A stretch of DNA of 64,000 nt from Actinacidiphila oryziradicis (GCF_005047355.1 NZ_SUMC01000026.1:62001-126000); one strand, 5' to 3'; numbered from the stretch's first letter, positions 46,595 to 55,590 are shown. The notes: generated by a model not told the origin, from the letters alone. A program made the numbers and translations.

Positions 46595-47662
46595 TCAGCG
46601 CGGCCGGGGCTGGATCTGCTCGGTGAAGATGGTCCGTTTCTGGTCCGGCGTGAGGTGGCAGGCCGAGCTGTGCCGCGCGCCCTCGGGGATGTCGGGGCGC
46701 TCGGTGGAGCAGCGGGCGCCGCCGACCTGCCCGGTGAGGCCGCAGCGGGGGTGGAAGGGGCAGCCGGGCGGTGGGCTGATCAAGCTGGGCGGCGCGCCGG
46801 GGATGGGGGAGAGCGGGACGTCGACCGGTGCCGTGAGCCGGGGGATGGAGCCGAGCAGGCCCCAGGTGTAGGGGTGCCCGGGGGTCTTGAGGACCTCGCC
46901 TACGGTGCCGCGTTCGATGCAGCGGCCGGCGTACATGACCATCACGTCGTCGGTGATGTTGGCGACGACACCGAGGTCGTGGGTGATGATGATGATCGCG
47001 GTGCCGGTCTCCCGCTGGAGGTCCTTGAGCAGGTCGAGGATCTGCGCCTGTACGGTCACGTCGAGGGCGGTTGTCGGCTCGTCGGCGATCACCAGAGCCG
47101 GGTCGCAGACCAGCGCCATCGCGATCATCGCGCGCTGCCGCATGCCGCCGGAGAACTGGTGCGGATAGTCGTCGACGCGGGTCCTGGCCCGCGGGATGCC
47201 GACCTTGTCGAGCATCTCGACGGCCCGTTCGCGGGCGGCCTTGCGGGAGGCGCCCAGGTGTTTGATGTACGGCTCGGCGATCTGCCGGCCCACCGTGTAG
47301 TACGGCGAGAGCGCGGCGAGCGAGTCCTGGAAGATCATCGCCATCTTCCTGCCCCGGAGCTTCTGCAGGGTGCGTTCGGACGCCCGGGTGAGTTCCTGGC
47401 CGTCCAGGATGATCTCGCCGCTGATGGTGGTGTTGCGGGGGTTGTGCAATCCGAGGACCGCCAGGTTGGCGACGGACTTCCCGGAGCCGGACTCGCCGAC
47501 GATGCCCAGGGTGCGGCCGCGTTCCAGACCGAAGGAGAGGCCGTCGACGGCCTTGACGGTGCCGTCCTCGGTGGCGAACCGGACATGCAGGTCGCGGACT
47601 GAGAGGAAGGGGGCCGGATCCTGGGGCGCCGAGGCCGGTTCCGGCTGGGTGAGAGTGGTCAT
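46595..47662 (-). CDS. bldKD: Oligopeptide ABC transporter ATPase, BldKD-like
   Basis: A 355-residue OppD-class ATPase: Walker A GESGSGKS, Q-loop FQDSLAALSP, signature FSGGMRQR, Walker B LVIADEPTTALD and switch THDLG. C-terminal cysteines are in GCPFHPRC, ARCSTE and SACHL. The ATG at 47662 overlaps the permease TGA (ATGA), so translation is coupled. The next ATPase gene starts 35 nt downstream. Confidence 0.76.
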   Translation of the reverse strand: MTTLTQPEPASAPQDPAPFLSVRDLHVRFATEDGTVKAVDGLSFGLERGRTLGIVGESGSGKSVANLAVLGLHNPRNTTISGEIILDGQELTRASERTLQKLRGRKMAMIFQDSLAALSPYYTVGRQIAEPYIKHLGASRKAARERAVEMLDKVGIPRARTRVDDYPHQFSGGMRQRAMIAMALVCDPALVIADEPTTALDVTVQAQILDLLKDLQRETGTAIIIITHDLGVVANITDDVMVMYAGRCIERGTVGEVLKTPGHPYTWGLLGSIPRLTAPVDVPLSPIPGAPPSLISPPPGCPFHPRCGLTGQVGGARCSTERPDIPEGARHSSACHLTPDQKRTIFTEQIQPRPR

Positions 47663-48636
47663 GAGAGCCGGATCCTTGGGTCGATGATGGCGTAGGCGGC
47701 ATCGACGACGATGTTGCTGACGACGATCGCGAAGGCGCCGATGAGCATCACGGCCATCTCCAGCGGCAGGTCCGTCTGGTTGACCGCCTGGACGGCGAGG
47801 GTGCCGAGCCCGTGCAAACCGAAGGTGGCCTCGGTGATGATCGCGCCGGCCAGCACGCCGCTGAGGTCGACGCCGAAGACCGTGATGATCGAGGCCATGG
47901 CACCGCGCAGCGCGTACCGCAGGAAGACATAGCTGCCGGACATCCCCTTGGCGCGGGCGGTACGGATGTGGTCCTCGGACATCTGCTCGACCATCAGCGA
48001 GCGGGTCTGCCGGCTGTAGCCGGACCAGAAGATGACCGACATGACCAGGCACGGAAGGATCAGCCCGGAGACGGATCCGGCGGGGTCGTGGGTCCAGTCC
48101 GGATCGTGGCCGCGGTCCAGCAGATGGAGATTGGTCGACAGGACGAGAATCGCGATCGGGCCGATGAAGTAGATCTGCACCGAGTTGCCGAGTAGCGAGA
48201 AGGAGCTGGCGATCTTGTCGAAGGCCTTTCCCTGCTGCGCGGCGGAGACCAGGCCGAGGCCGACGCCGATCACGAGGAAGGTCGTGGCGCCGCCGATCGC
48301 CAGCGAGAGGGTGGTGGGGTAGCGGTCGCTGACGGTGGCCCAGACCGGCTGCTGGGTGGCGAAGGAGTATCCGAAGCAGGGGGCGGGGCAGTGTCCGATG
48401 GCCATGTCGCGGCCCGCGAAGATGCCTGTCATGAAGTGCAGGTACTGGGTCCAGACGGGCTGGTCGAGCCCCATGTTCTGCCGGATGAGGGCGACATTCC
48501 GCGGGTCGCAGTTCCTGCCGCAGGACAGCAGGGCCGGGTCGGATGGCAGGGCGAAGAAGAGAAAGTAAGTGATCGCGCTGATGAGGACCAGGATGAATGC
48601 AGCGCCCAGCACTCGGCGCACAAGGAAACGGAGCAT
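47659..48636 (-). CDS. bldKC: Oligopeptide ABC transporter permease, BldKC-like (OppB class)
   Basis: A 325-residue permease with six helices (first: GAAFILVLISAITYFLFF). It has the EAA loop RTARAKGMSGSYVFLRYALR and ends IIDPRIRLS. An extracellular loop of about 35 residues after the first helix has four cysteines (SCGRNC, HCPAPC), absent from the two plus-strand OppB paralogues. A 12-bp perfect hairpin lies in the 76-nt gap after the SBP gene. Confidence 0.75.
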   Translation of the reverse strand: MLRFLVRRVLGAAFILVLISAITYFLFFALPSDPALLSCGRNCDPRNVALIRQNMGLDQPVWTQYLHFMTGIFAGRDMAIGHCPAPCFGYSFATQQPVWATVSDRYPTTLSLAIGGATTFLVIGVGLGLVSAAQQGKAFDKIASSFSLLGNSVQIYFIGPIAILVLSTNLHLLDRGHDPDWTHDPAGSVSGLILPCLVMSVIFWSGYSRQTRSLMVEQMSEDHIRTARAKGMSGSYVFLRYALRGAMASIITVFGVDLSGVLAGAIITEATFGLHGLGTLAVQAVNQTDLPLEMAVMLIGAFAIVVSNIVVDAAYAIIDPRIRLS

Positions 48637-48674
48637 GGGTCAGGCTCTTCCGTAGGTGCCGGAGGTTCCATGGG

Positions 48675-48702
48675 GGCGCTGGTCCCGGCCGGGACCAGCG
48701 CC
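48675..48702 (-). promoter_or_regulatory. Intercistronic hairpin between bldKB-like and bldKC-like genes
   Basis: A 12-bp perfect stem (48675-48686 with 48691-48702) and GGCC loop, 10 nt after the SBP stop. It is placed like the stem-loop in operon 1 and probably limits or stabilises SBP-only message. Confidence 0.65.
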
Positions 48703-48712
48703 GTGTGCCGGG

Positions 48713-50482
48713 CTACTGCTTCACATACACGGTGCTCGGGTTGAGGGCTCCGATCACCTGGTTGTACGTGACGCCGCCGAGCCCGGAACCGTAGATGTTG
48801 AAGTACTTGTCGAAGATGAATGGGATCTGCGACGTGTCGTTCTTCAGCACGTATTCCGAGAGGGTGCGCCACTCGACGCTCTGTTTGGGGAGATCGGTCA
48901 TCGCCGAGATCCGGTCGATCTCGCTGCTGACGTGGCTGTCGTCGAGGAACGAGTAGTTGTTGGTGCCGTCGGTGAGATTGCGACCGTCCAGGGTCGGCGG
49001 CACCACGGTCGACGCGTTGGGCCAGTCGGCGGCCCAGCTGGTACGGAAGAGGTCGTACGGGCTGTCAAGCTTGCTGACGAGCGTGTAGTAGGAGGTCGGA
49101 TCGATGGCCTTGCGCTGGACGTTGAAGCCGGCCTTCTCCAGGGCGTTCGCGACGGTCAGCGAGACGTTCTGCCACTTGGGGACGTTGGAGTAGGCGTAGA
49201 CGAGCTTCGGGTGCGGCTGGCCGGCCTCCTTCAGCAGCTGCTTGGCCTTGACGATGTCACCGGTGGGCTTGGTGAGCTTGCCGAAGGGGTCGTACTTCCG
49301 CCAGCCGGCGACGGTCGGGCTGAGCAGGGTGGTGCCGAGCTCGCCCTGGGCGCCGCCGCCGAGCGCCTGCTGCACCTGGGCCATCGGGAAGGCGTACATG
49401 ATGGCCTGGCGGACCCGTACGTCCTTGATCCGCCTGGTGTTGATGTTGAGCAACTCGACGAACGACTGGTACTCGTTCACGGTGCGTGCCTTGTACCGCG
49501 CGTCGTTGGCCAGTGACGACATCTTCGAGGGGTCGGCCGACTGGGCAACGTTCAGCGAGTACTTGTCGTTGCCGGACCCGGCGGCCAGCCGGTCGGTGAG
49601 ACCGGGCTCGGCGATGTTGAGCTGGTAGTCCCACTTGTCCGGGTAGGCATTGCGGATCGGGTCGGTCTTCGGGTCCCAGTTGGGGTTGCGCTCGAAGACG
49701 AGTTCCTTGCCGGACTGGTAGCTCGCGATCTTGTACGGGCCGGTGGAGACCGGGTGGTTGTTGTACTTTTGCTTGTCGTCCTTGGCCTTGGGGACCGGGG
49801 AGATGTTCGGCAGCGCCATCGCGTACGGGGCGTCGGCGTGCGGCTCACGGAAATGGAAGACGATCGTCCTCGCGTTGGGGGTGCCGATGAGTGAGGAGGG
49901 GATCTCCTTGCCCCCGTACGGCCCGGCGTAGGCTTTCCGGTAATCCCCGGCGTAGAGCCATTGCTGGACGTACTGCGGGCCCTGGGTCTCGAAGTCGGCG
50001 AAGAGCCGTTCGATGCCGTACTTGATGTCCTTGGACGTGATGGCGGTGCCGTCCTCGAATTTCACCCCGGTTTTGAGGGTGTACGTCCAAGTCTTGGCGC
50101 CGTCGGAGGGTTTTCCGGTGTCGGTGGCGAGGTCTCCGACGAGAACGGCCTTGCCCGTCCTGGGGTTGATTTTGTACCCGGTTAAGGTCCGGTTGTAGAG
50201 CAGGGAGACGGATTGCTGGCGGCTGACGTACTGCTGTGCCGGGTCCAGGTAGTCGAAGCCGGCGTCCTCGAGCGGGTAGACAGTACCGCCCTTCTTGGCA
50301 CCGGCGACGGGGACGGCCGGTCCTTGGGAGTCGGCCGCGGTTCCGATGGCATAGTTGCTGATGGTGGCTTTTCCGCCGTTGTCACCATTGCCGGAGCCGC
50401 CTCCGCTGCTGCATGCGGCTGTAAGCGTCAGAATTCCTGCGGTCAGAAACGTGTAGGCATATCGTGCCTTGCTGACTCTCAT
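48713..50482 (-). CDS. bldKB: Oligopeptide-binding lipoprotein, BldKB-like
   Basis: A 589-residue family 5 substrate-binding lipoprotein. The signal ends in lipobox LTAAC (Cys 24), then a Ser/Gly/Asn tether. Core segments are GGTVYPLEDAGFDYLDPAQQ, WTYTLKTGVKFEDGTAITS, KDIKYGIERLF and VRVRQAIMYAF. It differs clearly from the two plus-strand SBPs (longer, different N-domain). In S. coelicolor BldKB binds an extracellular signalling peptide needed for aerial growth; the equivalence is inferred from operon order. It begins 43 nt after the first permease gene. Confidence 0.76.
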   Translation of the reverse strand: MRVSKARYAYTFLTAGILTLTAACSSGGGSGNGDNGGKATISNYAIGTAADSQGPAVPVAGAKKGGTVYPLEDAGFDYLDPAQQYVSRQQSVSLLYNRTLTGYKINPRTGKAVLVGDLATDTGKPSDGAKTWTYTLKTGVKFEDGTAITSKDIKYGIERLFADFETQGPQYVQQWLYAGDYRKAYAGPYGGKEIPSSLIGTPNARTIVFHFREPHADAPYAMALPNISPVPKAKDDKQKYNNHPVSTGPYKIASYQSGKELVFERNPNWDPKTDPIRNAYPDKWDYQLNIAEPGLTDRLAAGSGNDKYSLNVAQSADPSKMSSLANDARYKARTVNEYQSFVELLNINTRRIKDVRVRQAIMYAFPMAQVQQALGGGAQGELGTTLLSPTVAGWRKYDPFGKLTKPTGDIVKAKQLLKEAGQPHPKLVYAYSNVPKWQNVSLTVANALEKAGFNVQRKAIDPTSYYTLVSKLDSPYDLFRTSWAADWPNASTVVPPTLDGRNLTDGTNNYSFLDDSHVSSEIDRISAMTDLPKQSVEWRTLSEYVLKNDTSQIPFIFDKYFNIYGSGLGGVTYNQVIGALNPSTVYVKQ

Positions 50483-50525
50483 GGATCCCCTGTTTGTCGG
50501 TGAAGCCGGGTTTCAACGGACGGTC

Positions 50526-51551
50526 CTAGCGGACGGTCTTGGGGTCGAGTGCGTCCCGGACCGAGTCCCCGAGCAGGTTGAAGGCGATCACGAAGATCAC
50601 CATGGCGATGCCGGGGAAGAACATGAAGGTGACGTCGGACTCGTAGTAGCGCGAGCCCTGTTGGAAGAGCAGCCCCCAGTCCGGGGTCGGCGGGAGGATG
50701 CCGACGCCGAGGAAGGACAGTGCCGCCTCCGCGGTGACATTGACCGGGAGCAGCAGCGTCGACTGGACGAGGATCGTGCTCCAGATGTTCGGCAGCAGCT
50801 CCCGGCTGATGATCCGCCAGGAGGAGGCGCCGCTGAGCTGGGCGGCTTCGACGAATTCACGGGTCCGGAGGCTCAGTACCTGGGCGCGGACCAGTCGGCC
50901 GACGGACATCCAGCCGAGGACGAACTGCACGATGACCAGTGCCACCACCCGCACATAGGTCGGTTCCTCGTCGCGGGGTGAGACGAAGAGCGCGACGATC
51001 ACCGGCGTGAAGGCGATGAAGAACAGTTGCTGCGGGAAGGCCAGCATCAGGTCGGAGAACCGGCCGAGGAAGAAGTCGGTCCTGCCCCCCAGATAGCCCT
51101 GGGCCAGGCCCAGCAGGACGCCGAGGGTGATGGAGAGGATGGTCACCACGAGCGCGATGAAGAGCGAGGTGCGGATGCCGTAGATCAATAAGGTGAGGAC
51201 ATCACGGCCCAACTGGGGTTCCAGGCCGAACCAGAACTGGCCGTCGATGCCGCCGTTGGGCTTGATCGGGATCCCGTAGCTGTTCAGCAGTCCGCGGTCC
51301 TGGCCGTAAAGGGCGTACGGGTTTTTCCCGTAGAGCCGGGCGATGAGAGGGGCGGCCAGGGCGATCACTATGAAGAAGATCACAATTGCGGCGCAGAGCA
51401 GGCCGGTCTTGTCACGTTTGAAGCGGACCCAGGCCAGTTGGCCCGGTGATCTTCCGGCGAGTGGGATTTTGTCCCGGATGTTCGTCCCCGGGGTCGCGGC
51501 GGCACCCCCTGGCGGGGCCGGCTCGGGTGCGGGCCTGGTCGGACTCGTCAT
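50526..51551 (-). CDS. bldKA: Oligopeptide ABC transporter permease, BldKA-like (OppC class)
   Basis: A 341-residue permease with a 45-residue proline-rich cytoplasmic N-terminus. Then the first helix (GLLCAAIVIFFIVIALAAPL), QFWFGLEPQLGRDVLTLLIYG, the EAA loop EAAQLSGASSWRIISRELLP and the DALDPKTVR end. An OppC-type permease placed first, before the SBP, is the order known for bldK and differs from the two plus-strand operons. ATG at 51551 has GGGAG 9 nt upstream; an ATG at 51572 is less likely. Confidence 0.75.
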   Translation of the reverse strand: MTSPTRPAPEPAPPGGAAATPGTNIRDKIPLAGRSPGQLAWVRFKRDKTGLLCAAIVIFFIVIALAAPLIARLYGKNPYALYGQDRGLLNSYGIPIKPNGGIDGQFWFGLEPQLGRDVLTLLIYGIRTSLFIALVVTILSITLGVLLGLAQGYLGGRTDFFLGRFSDLMLAFPQQLFFIAFTPVIVALFVSPRDEEPTYVRVVALVIVQFVLGWMSVGRLVRAQVLSLRTREFVEAAQLSGASSWRIISRELLPNIWSTILVQSTLLLPVNVTAEAALSFLGVGILPPTPDWGLLFQQGSRYYESDVTFMFFPGIAMVIFVIAFNLLGDSVRDALDPKTVR

Positions 51552-52039
51552 CGCGGTCTGCTCCCGCCGCAAGTGGCCATGTGGCCGGGCTGCGTAGCGT
51601 CAATGAACGCCCTTGTTTTGAGCGGACTTTCGCAATGGATTCGATGTGCAGTCAAGAGGGCGGCTGGCATATCCACATGATCTTGTGCATTTTGAATGCG
51701 GAATTTGCAGATTGCCGTATATGTGTGCTTGATGTGTCAGTTGATATGCGCGATTGGCGAAGATCCGGGCACTCTGATGAAACGGGATGAACCGGGACTA
51801 AATTCATTAACACGCAGGCAACTTAACTGTCGCATCTCCGATATACGGACGCTGCACGCTGGGCGACGTACGGCCGTGCGGGTGCCGTAAGCCGGCCGGG
51901 GAGATCAGTCTCCCCGGCCGGCTGCCTTTGTTTCCGGACCCGGTGGAGTCGGTGGACCGACGGTGGAGTCGGTAGTTTGCCTGACGCGGGGACGGGTCCC
52001 GGTTCACGATGGGACGGCCGGAGACGGGAGGTGAAGCCA
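51552..52039. other. Divergent region upstream of the bldK-like operon, with a possible small plus-strand transcript
   Basis: About 490 bases. The part from 51640 to 51850 is A/T-rich for this genome and should contain the promoter of the minus-strand operon. A strong plus-strand terminator lies at 51891-51922 although no obvious plus-strand gene precedes it; only a 64-codon frame (51696-51890) without a ribosome site ends exactly before it. A small RNA or short gene is possible. Confidence 0.45.
51891..51922 (+). terminator. Orphan terminator, 14-bp perfect stem
   Basis: A perfect stem (51891-51904 with 51909-51922), TCAG loop, followed by TGCCTTTGTTT. It faces the plus strand, upstream of the membrane protein gene at 52040. 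Confidence 0.82.
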
Positions 52040-53086
52040 ATGCGGCAGGTATATGTGCTCAGGCGTAGATCGCGTGTGTTCGGGGCTTTGGTGTGTGTGG
52101 CGCTCGGGGTGACCGAGATCGCGTGGGTGGTCGGGGACACCGAGACCGTCGGGGCCCAGGCGCTGGCCCGGGTGTGGTTCGGGCTGACGGTGGCCGGGGT
52201 ACCGCTGACATCGGTGGTGGACCTGGTGCTGATAGGCGTCTACGCCGGGACGGCCGCGGCGGTGAGCCGTCCGGTCGGGGCGGGAGCGCTCGGAGCCGCC
52301 GCGGCGGTCACCCTCGCGCTGCGCCTGCCCTCGCTGTGGATCCTCACCGCCGGGTGGACCCAGGGCGCGCCGTCGCGGCAGCAGCTGCTGCTGACGGTCG
52401 TCGCGGAGCTGGCCGGTGCCGGGGTGCTGCTCCTGACCGCGGTCGCCGGGCGGCGACCCGCCTTCGGCGATGACGTCGTGCCTGTACCGGCCCGGGTGCG
52501 GGTGCGGGTGCCGGCGGGACTGCTGCTGATCGCCGTGGCGCTGCTGGAGGCCGGCTGGCAGCTGTACTTTGTGCGTTTCTTCGCCCAGAACCCCACTACG
52601 GGGTCCTACGTCCGGACGATCACCGGTGAGCATGCCATCCCGGCGCTGCTCGCCACGCCCAGCGGCTGGCTCGGCTGGGCCATTGCCGCCCTGGGCCTCG
52701 GCACCGGTGTCGCGGCGCTGCGGAGGCTGCCGCCGGCCCGGCCGCTCGGGATCGTGCTGGCCTGGCTGGTGGCGCTGACCGCGGCGCCGGACATCGGGGC
52801 CTGGGCGCAGCAGGGGCAGTTCCTGGCGTTCAACCTGAGCGACCTGGCCGGCCTGGGATCCGACGTCACCTTGCGGCAGCTCACGCTCCTCTTCGAGATC
52901 GCCGCCGCCGTGGTGCTCGTCGTGCTCCTCGCTCCGCCCGGCTCCGGCGGCCCCGCTCGCGCGCCGGACCCCTTCGAGGCGCGCGACACGATCGAGATGC
53001 AGACCATGCCGTCTCCGGCGAACTACCTGCGGCAGACGCCGCGCGTACCGCCGCCCCCTCCTCCGCTGCCCCCACGGCCCTGGTAG
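52040..53086 (+). CDS. Integral membrane protein of unknown function
   Basis: A 348-residue protein with about eight hydrophobic helices between residues 14 and 300 (for example FGALVCVALGVTEIAWVVG and VRVPAGLLLIAVALLEAGWQ). A cytoplasmic tail of about 45 residues is rich in proline (PPPPPPLPPRP). GGGAGGTGA precedes the ATG at 52040. No transporter or enzyme family is recognised. Convergent with the peptidase gene; a small inverted-repeat element lies between their ends. Confidence 0.75.
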   Translation: MRQVYVLRRRSRVFGALVCVALGVTEIAWVVGDTETVGAQALARVWFGLTVAGVPLTSVVDLVLIGVYAGTAAAVSRPVGAGALGAAAAVTLALRLPSLWILTAGWTQGAPSRQQLLLTVVAELAGAGVLLLTAVAGRRPAFGDDVVPVPARVRVRVPAGLLLIAVALLEAGWQLYFVRFFAQNPTTGSYVRTITGEHAIPALLATPSGWLGWAIAALGLGTGVAALRRLPPARPLGIVLAWLVALTAAPDIGAWAQQGQFLAFNLSDLAGLGSDVTLRQLTLLFEIAAAVVLVVLLAPPGSGGPARAPDPFEARDTIEMQTMPSPANYLRQTPRVPPPPPPLPPRPW

Positions 53087-53106
53087 CGCCGTCAGGGCCC
53101 CTAAGA

Positions 53107-53190
53107 CCTGTCCGGCCGCTGCCGGCACCGGCCTCCCCCACCTCCCGGCCGAAGGCCGGGGAGGCACATCAGCCGCAGCGGCCGGACAGG
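53107..53190. repeat. Small inverted-repeat element C, 84 bp with 16-bp perfect ends
   Basis: Bases 53107-53122 and 53175-53190 are perfect inverted repeats (CCTGTCCGGCCGCTGC). An inner hairpin around 53140-53165 has a GAA loop. The ends begin with CCTGTCCGG, as do those of element B at 55325. It lies between convergent genes and encodes the last residues and stop of the S9 peptidase; it may act as a two-way terminator. Confidence 0.65.
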
Positions 53191-55316
53191 CCCTGGCTCA
53201 TCCCCAGTGACCTTTTCAGGAAGGCCACCTGAAGGAGCAGCAGGTTCTCCGCCACCTGCTCCTGCGGGGTCATGTGGGTGACCCCGGAGAGCGGCAGCAC
53301 CTCGTGGGGACGGCCTGCGGCCAGGAGCGCGGAGGAGAGGCGGAGGGTGTGCGCGACGACGACGTTGTCGTCGGCGAGGCCGTGGATGATCATGAGGGGC
53401 CGGACCTGCGCAGCAGGGCTGGAGAGGCCCTCGTCGGTCACCAGCGAGTTGGCGGCGTAGACGCCGGGCTGTTCGGCGGGGTGGCCGAGGTAACGCTCGG
53501 TGTAGTGGGTGTCGTAGAGCCGCCAGTCCGTGACCGGGGCGCCGGAGACGGCGGCGTGGAAGACATCGGGGCGGCGCAGTACCGCGAGGGCGGCGAGGTA
53601 GCCGCCGTAGGACCAGCCACGGATGGCGACCCGGCCGAGATCGAGCGGGTAGCTGCCGGCGAGCGCGTGCAGGGCGTGCACCTGGTCGTCCAGGGTGACG
53701 CCGGCGAAGTCGCCCGCGATGGCCTTCTCGCGGGCGGGGGAGTGGCCCGGGGTGCCGCGTCCGTCGGCGACGATGACGGCGAAGCCCTGGTCCGCGAGCC
53801 ACTGGGACTCCAGATAAGCGCGCCGCGCCCGGACCACCAGCTGGCCGTGCGGGCCGCCGTAAGGGTCCATCAGGACCGGCAGCGGCCCGTCGTCCTCGCG
53901 GTAGCCGGTCGGCAGCACCACGGCCGCCGGGATCCTCCGCTCGCCGGCCTCGGTGAGGACCGGGCGGGCGGTGAGGACCGGGGTGGCCGCGTAGGAGGCG
54001 ATCTCGGCGACCGGCTTCCCGTCGCGGAGCACCCGGACCACCGGGCCGATGTGGTCCAGGGAGGCGGAGGAGAGTACGGTCACGCCTCCGGAGCGGACGG
54101 CGGAGTGGACGCCGGGCGTCCCGGAGACTCGAACAACGCCCTCCGGACCCGCCCGGTATACATGGATTTCGCCAGTCTCCGGATCGGCGGCACCGGCCCC
54201 CGCGGAAGCCGCGAAGAGGACGCTGTCGGCGTCGGTGTCCAGGACGGCCCGGACGTGCAACTCCGGTCCGGTCAGCGCTTCTTCGCCGACCACCAGAACC
54301 CTTGATCCGCTTTCGTCCGTAATCCGTACGAGACGTCCGTCGGGGGTCAGGGCTGGCACACCAGGGAAAAGATCAAGCCACTTTTTATCCTCCTCGGTGT
54401 GCGCGGGCCGAGTGCTGCCCGACTCCAGGTTTACGTACCCGAAAAGCTGGCTCCGCTGGTCCCTGGCCTGCACCAACACCAGCGGCGGACCCGCGGCCGA
54501 CCACAGCACCCGCGCCAGGTACGGGTACCGCTCGCGGTCCCACCCGACCGCGGTCCTGGTCCCGTCCAGGCCGACCACCGCCAGCGTCACCTCCGCGTTC
54601 GCCGTCCCCGCGGCCGGGTAGGCCACGCCGGCCGGCCGCTGCGCCGGGTTCGCCGGGTCCGCGATCCACCAGCGCCGCACCGGGGACTCGTCCACCCGGG
54701 CGGCCAGCAGCCGTGTCGAATCCGGCGACCACCAGTACCCCCGGCCGCGGTCCATCTCCTCCGCCGCGATGAACTCCGCCAGCCCGTGCGTCACCTGGCC
54801 CCCCTCCGGCCCCGCGACCGCCCGGTCGTCGCTGCCGTCCGCCTCCACGACCCGCAGCCCTCCGCCGCACACATACGCGATGCGCCGCCCGTCCGGCGAC
54901 GGCCGCGGGTCCACCACCGGCTGCGGCACCTCCAGTTCGCGCGCCGTCCCCGCCCGTAGCTCCGCCAGGAACAGCCGGCCCGACAGCGCGAACGCGGCCA
55001 CCTCCGCCGCGTCGTCGACCGCGTAACCCACGATCCCCGCCGATCCCTCCCGGCTGCGCTCCCGCCGCGCCCGCTCCTGCGGCGACAACGTCTCCTCCCC
55101 GCCGTCCCCGAGCAGCGCCGCCGGATCGGCCGCGACCCGCTCCCGGCCGGTCGTCAGGTCCAGCACCCACAACGCGCTGGAGCGGTCCGTGCCCGACCGC
55201 GAGCGCAGGAACACCACCCGGCCGCCATCCGGCGAGACCGTGAACGCGCGCGGCGCCCCCAGGGTGAATCGCTGCGTACGGGCGTACTGGCGCGGGAAGG
55301 AGAGCTCCTCAGTCAT
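53169..55316 (-). CDS. S9-family prolyl oligopeptidase / dipeptidyl-peptidase IV-like
   Basis: A 715-residue serine peptidase. An N-terminal beta-propeller (DPPIV_N, about 20-440) has HGLAEFIAAEEMDRGRGYWW, the EEMDR element that in DPPIV binds the free N-terminus of the substrate. The alpha/beta-hydrolase domain (about 460-710) has GWSYGGYLA (Ser nucleophile), HGLADDNV (Asp) and SGVTHMTP (His). It releases N-terminal dipeptides, probably after proline; no signal peptide, so likely cytoplasmic. The last residues (LSGRCG) come from inverted-repeat element C. The ATG at 55316 lacks a ribosome site, but TAGGCT (minus strand 55328-55323) lies 6 nt upstream, made partly from element B. Confidence 0.9.
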   Translation of the reverse strand: MTEELSFPRQYARTQRFTLGAPRAFTVSPDGGRVVFLRSRSGTDRSSALWVLDLTTGRERVAADPAALLGDGGEETLSPQERARRERSREGSAGIVGYAVDDAAEVAAFALSGRLFLAELRAGTARELEVPQPVVDPRPSPDGRRIAYVCGGGLRVVEADGSDDRAVAGPEGGQVTHGLAEFIAAEEMDRGRGYWWSPDSTRLLAARVDESPVRRWWIADPANPAQRPAGVAYPAAGTANAEVTLAVVGLDGTRTAVGWDRERYPYLARVLWSAAGPPLVLVQARDQRSQLFGYVNLESGSTRPAHTEEDKKWLDLFPGVPALTPDGRLVRITDESGSRVLVVGEEALTGPELHVRAVLDTDADSVLFAASAGAGAADPETGEIHVYRAGPEGVVRVSGTPGVHSAVRSGGVTVLSSASLDHIGPVVRVLRDGKPVAEIASYAATPVLTARPVLTEAGERRIPAAVVLPTGYREDDGPLPVLMDPYGGPHGQLVVRARRAYLESQWLADQGFAVIVADGRGTPGHSPAREKAIAGDFAGVTLDDQVHALHALAGSYPLDLGRVAIRGWSYGGYLAALAVLRRPDVFHAAVSGAPVTDWRLYDTHYTERYLGHPAEQPGVYAANSLVTDEGLSSPAAQVRPLMIIHGLADDNVVVAHTLRLSSALLAAGRPHEVLPLSGVTHMTPQEQVAENLLLLQVAFLKRSLGMSQGLSGRCG

Positions 55317-55324
55317 GACCCGAG

Positions 55325-55590
55325 CCTAGGTCCTGTCCGGGCGGTCTCCGTGGGAGAAGGAGCGGGGTGTGGTGCCCGCCATCGCAAGGCGGAGGAAGGA
55401 GGCGACGCGATGGGGGTCCCCCCTGCTCGAGCGGAGCCGAGAGCTTGGTGGGGGCACCTCCCGGACGGAGTCTGGGGGAGAGTCGTCGACTGACGACAAC
55501 GCCGCGAGCTCCCCCAGCCCCGGCGGCTGGGAGGTGCCCCCAGGTACCAGGGCACGCGACGCTGCGGAGACCGCCCGGACAGGGCCTAGG
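55325..55590. mobile_element. MITE-like element B, 266 bp with 26-bp terminal inverted repeats
   Basis: Bases 55325-55350 and 55565-55590 are inverted repeats with one mismatch; each end includes CCTAGG, so a CTAG target duplication of the IS5 kind is conceivable. No coding gene. The inner 106 bp (55397-55502) equals the core of element A reversed (3 mismatches), and a second hairpin module with GGGAGGTGCCCCCA lies at 55508-55542. It ends 8 bp upstream of the peptidase start codon. Confidence 0.78.

Noticed and set aside
51696..51890. 64-codon plus-strand frame ending at the orphan terminator as a confirmed gene
   Set aside because: No ribosome site and poor Streptomyces codon use; kept only as part of a possible small-transcript finding.
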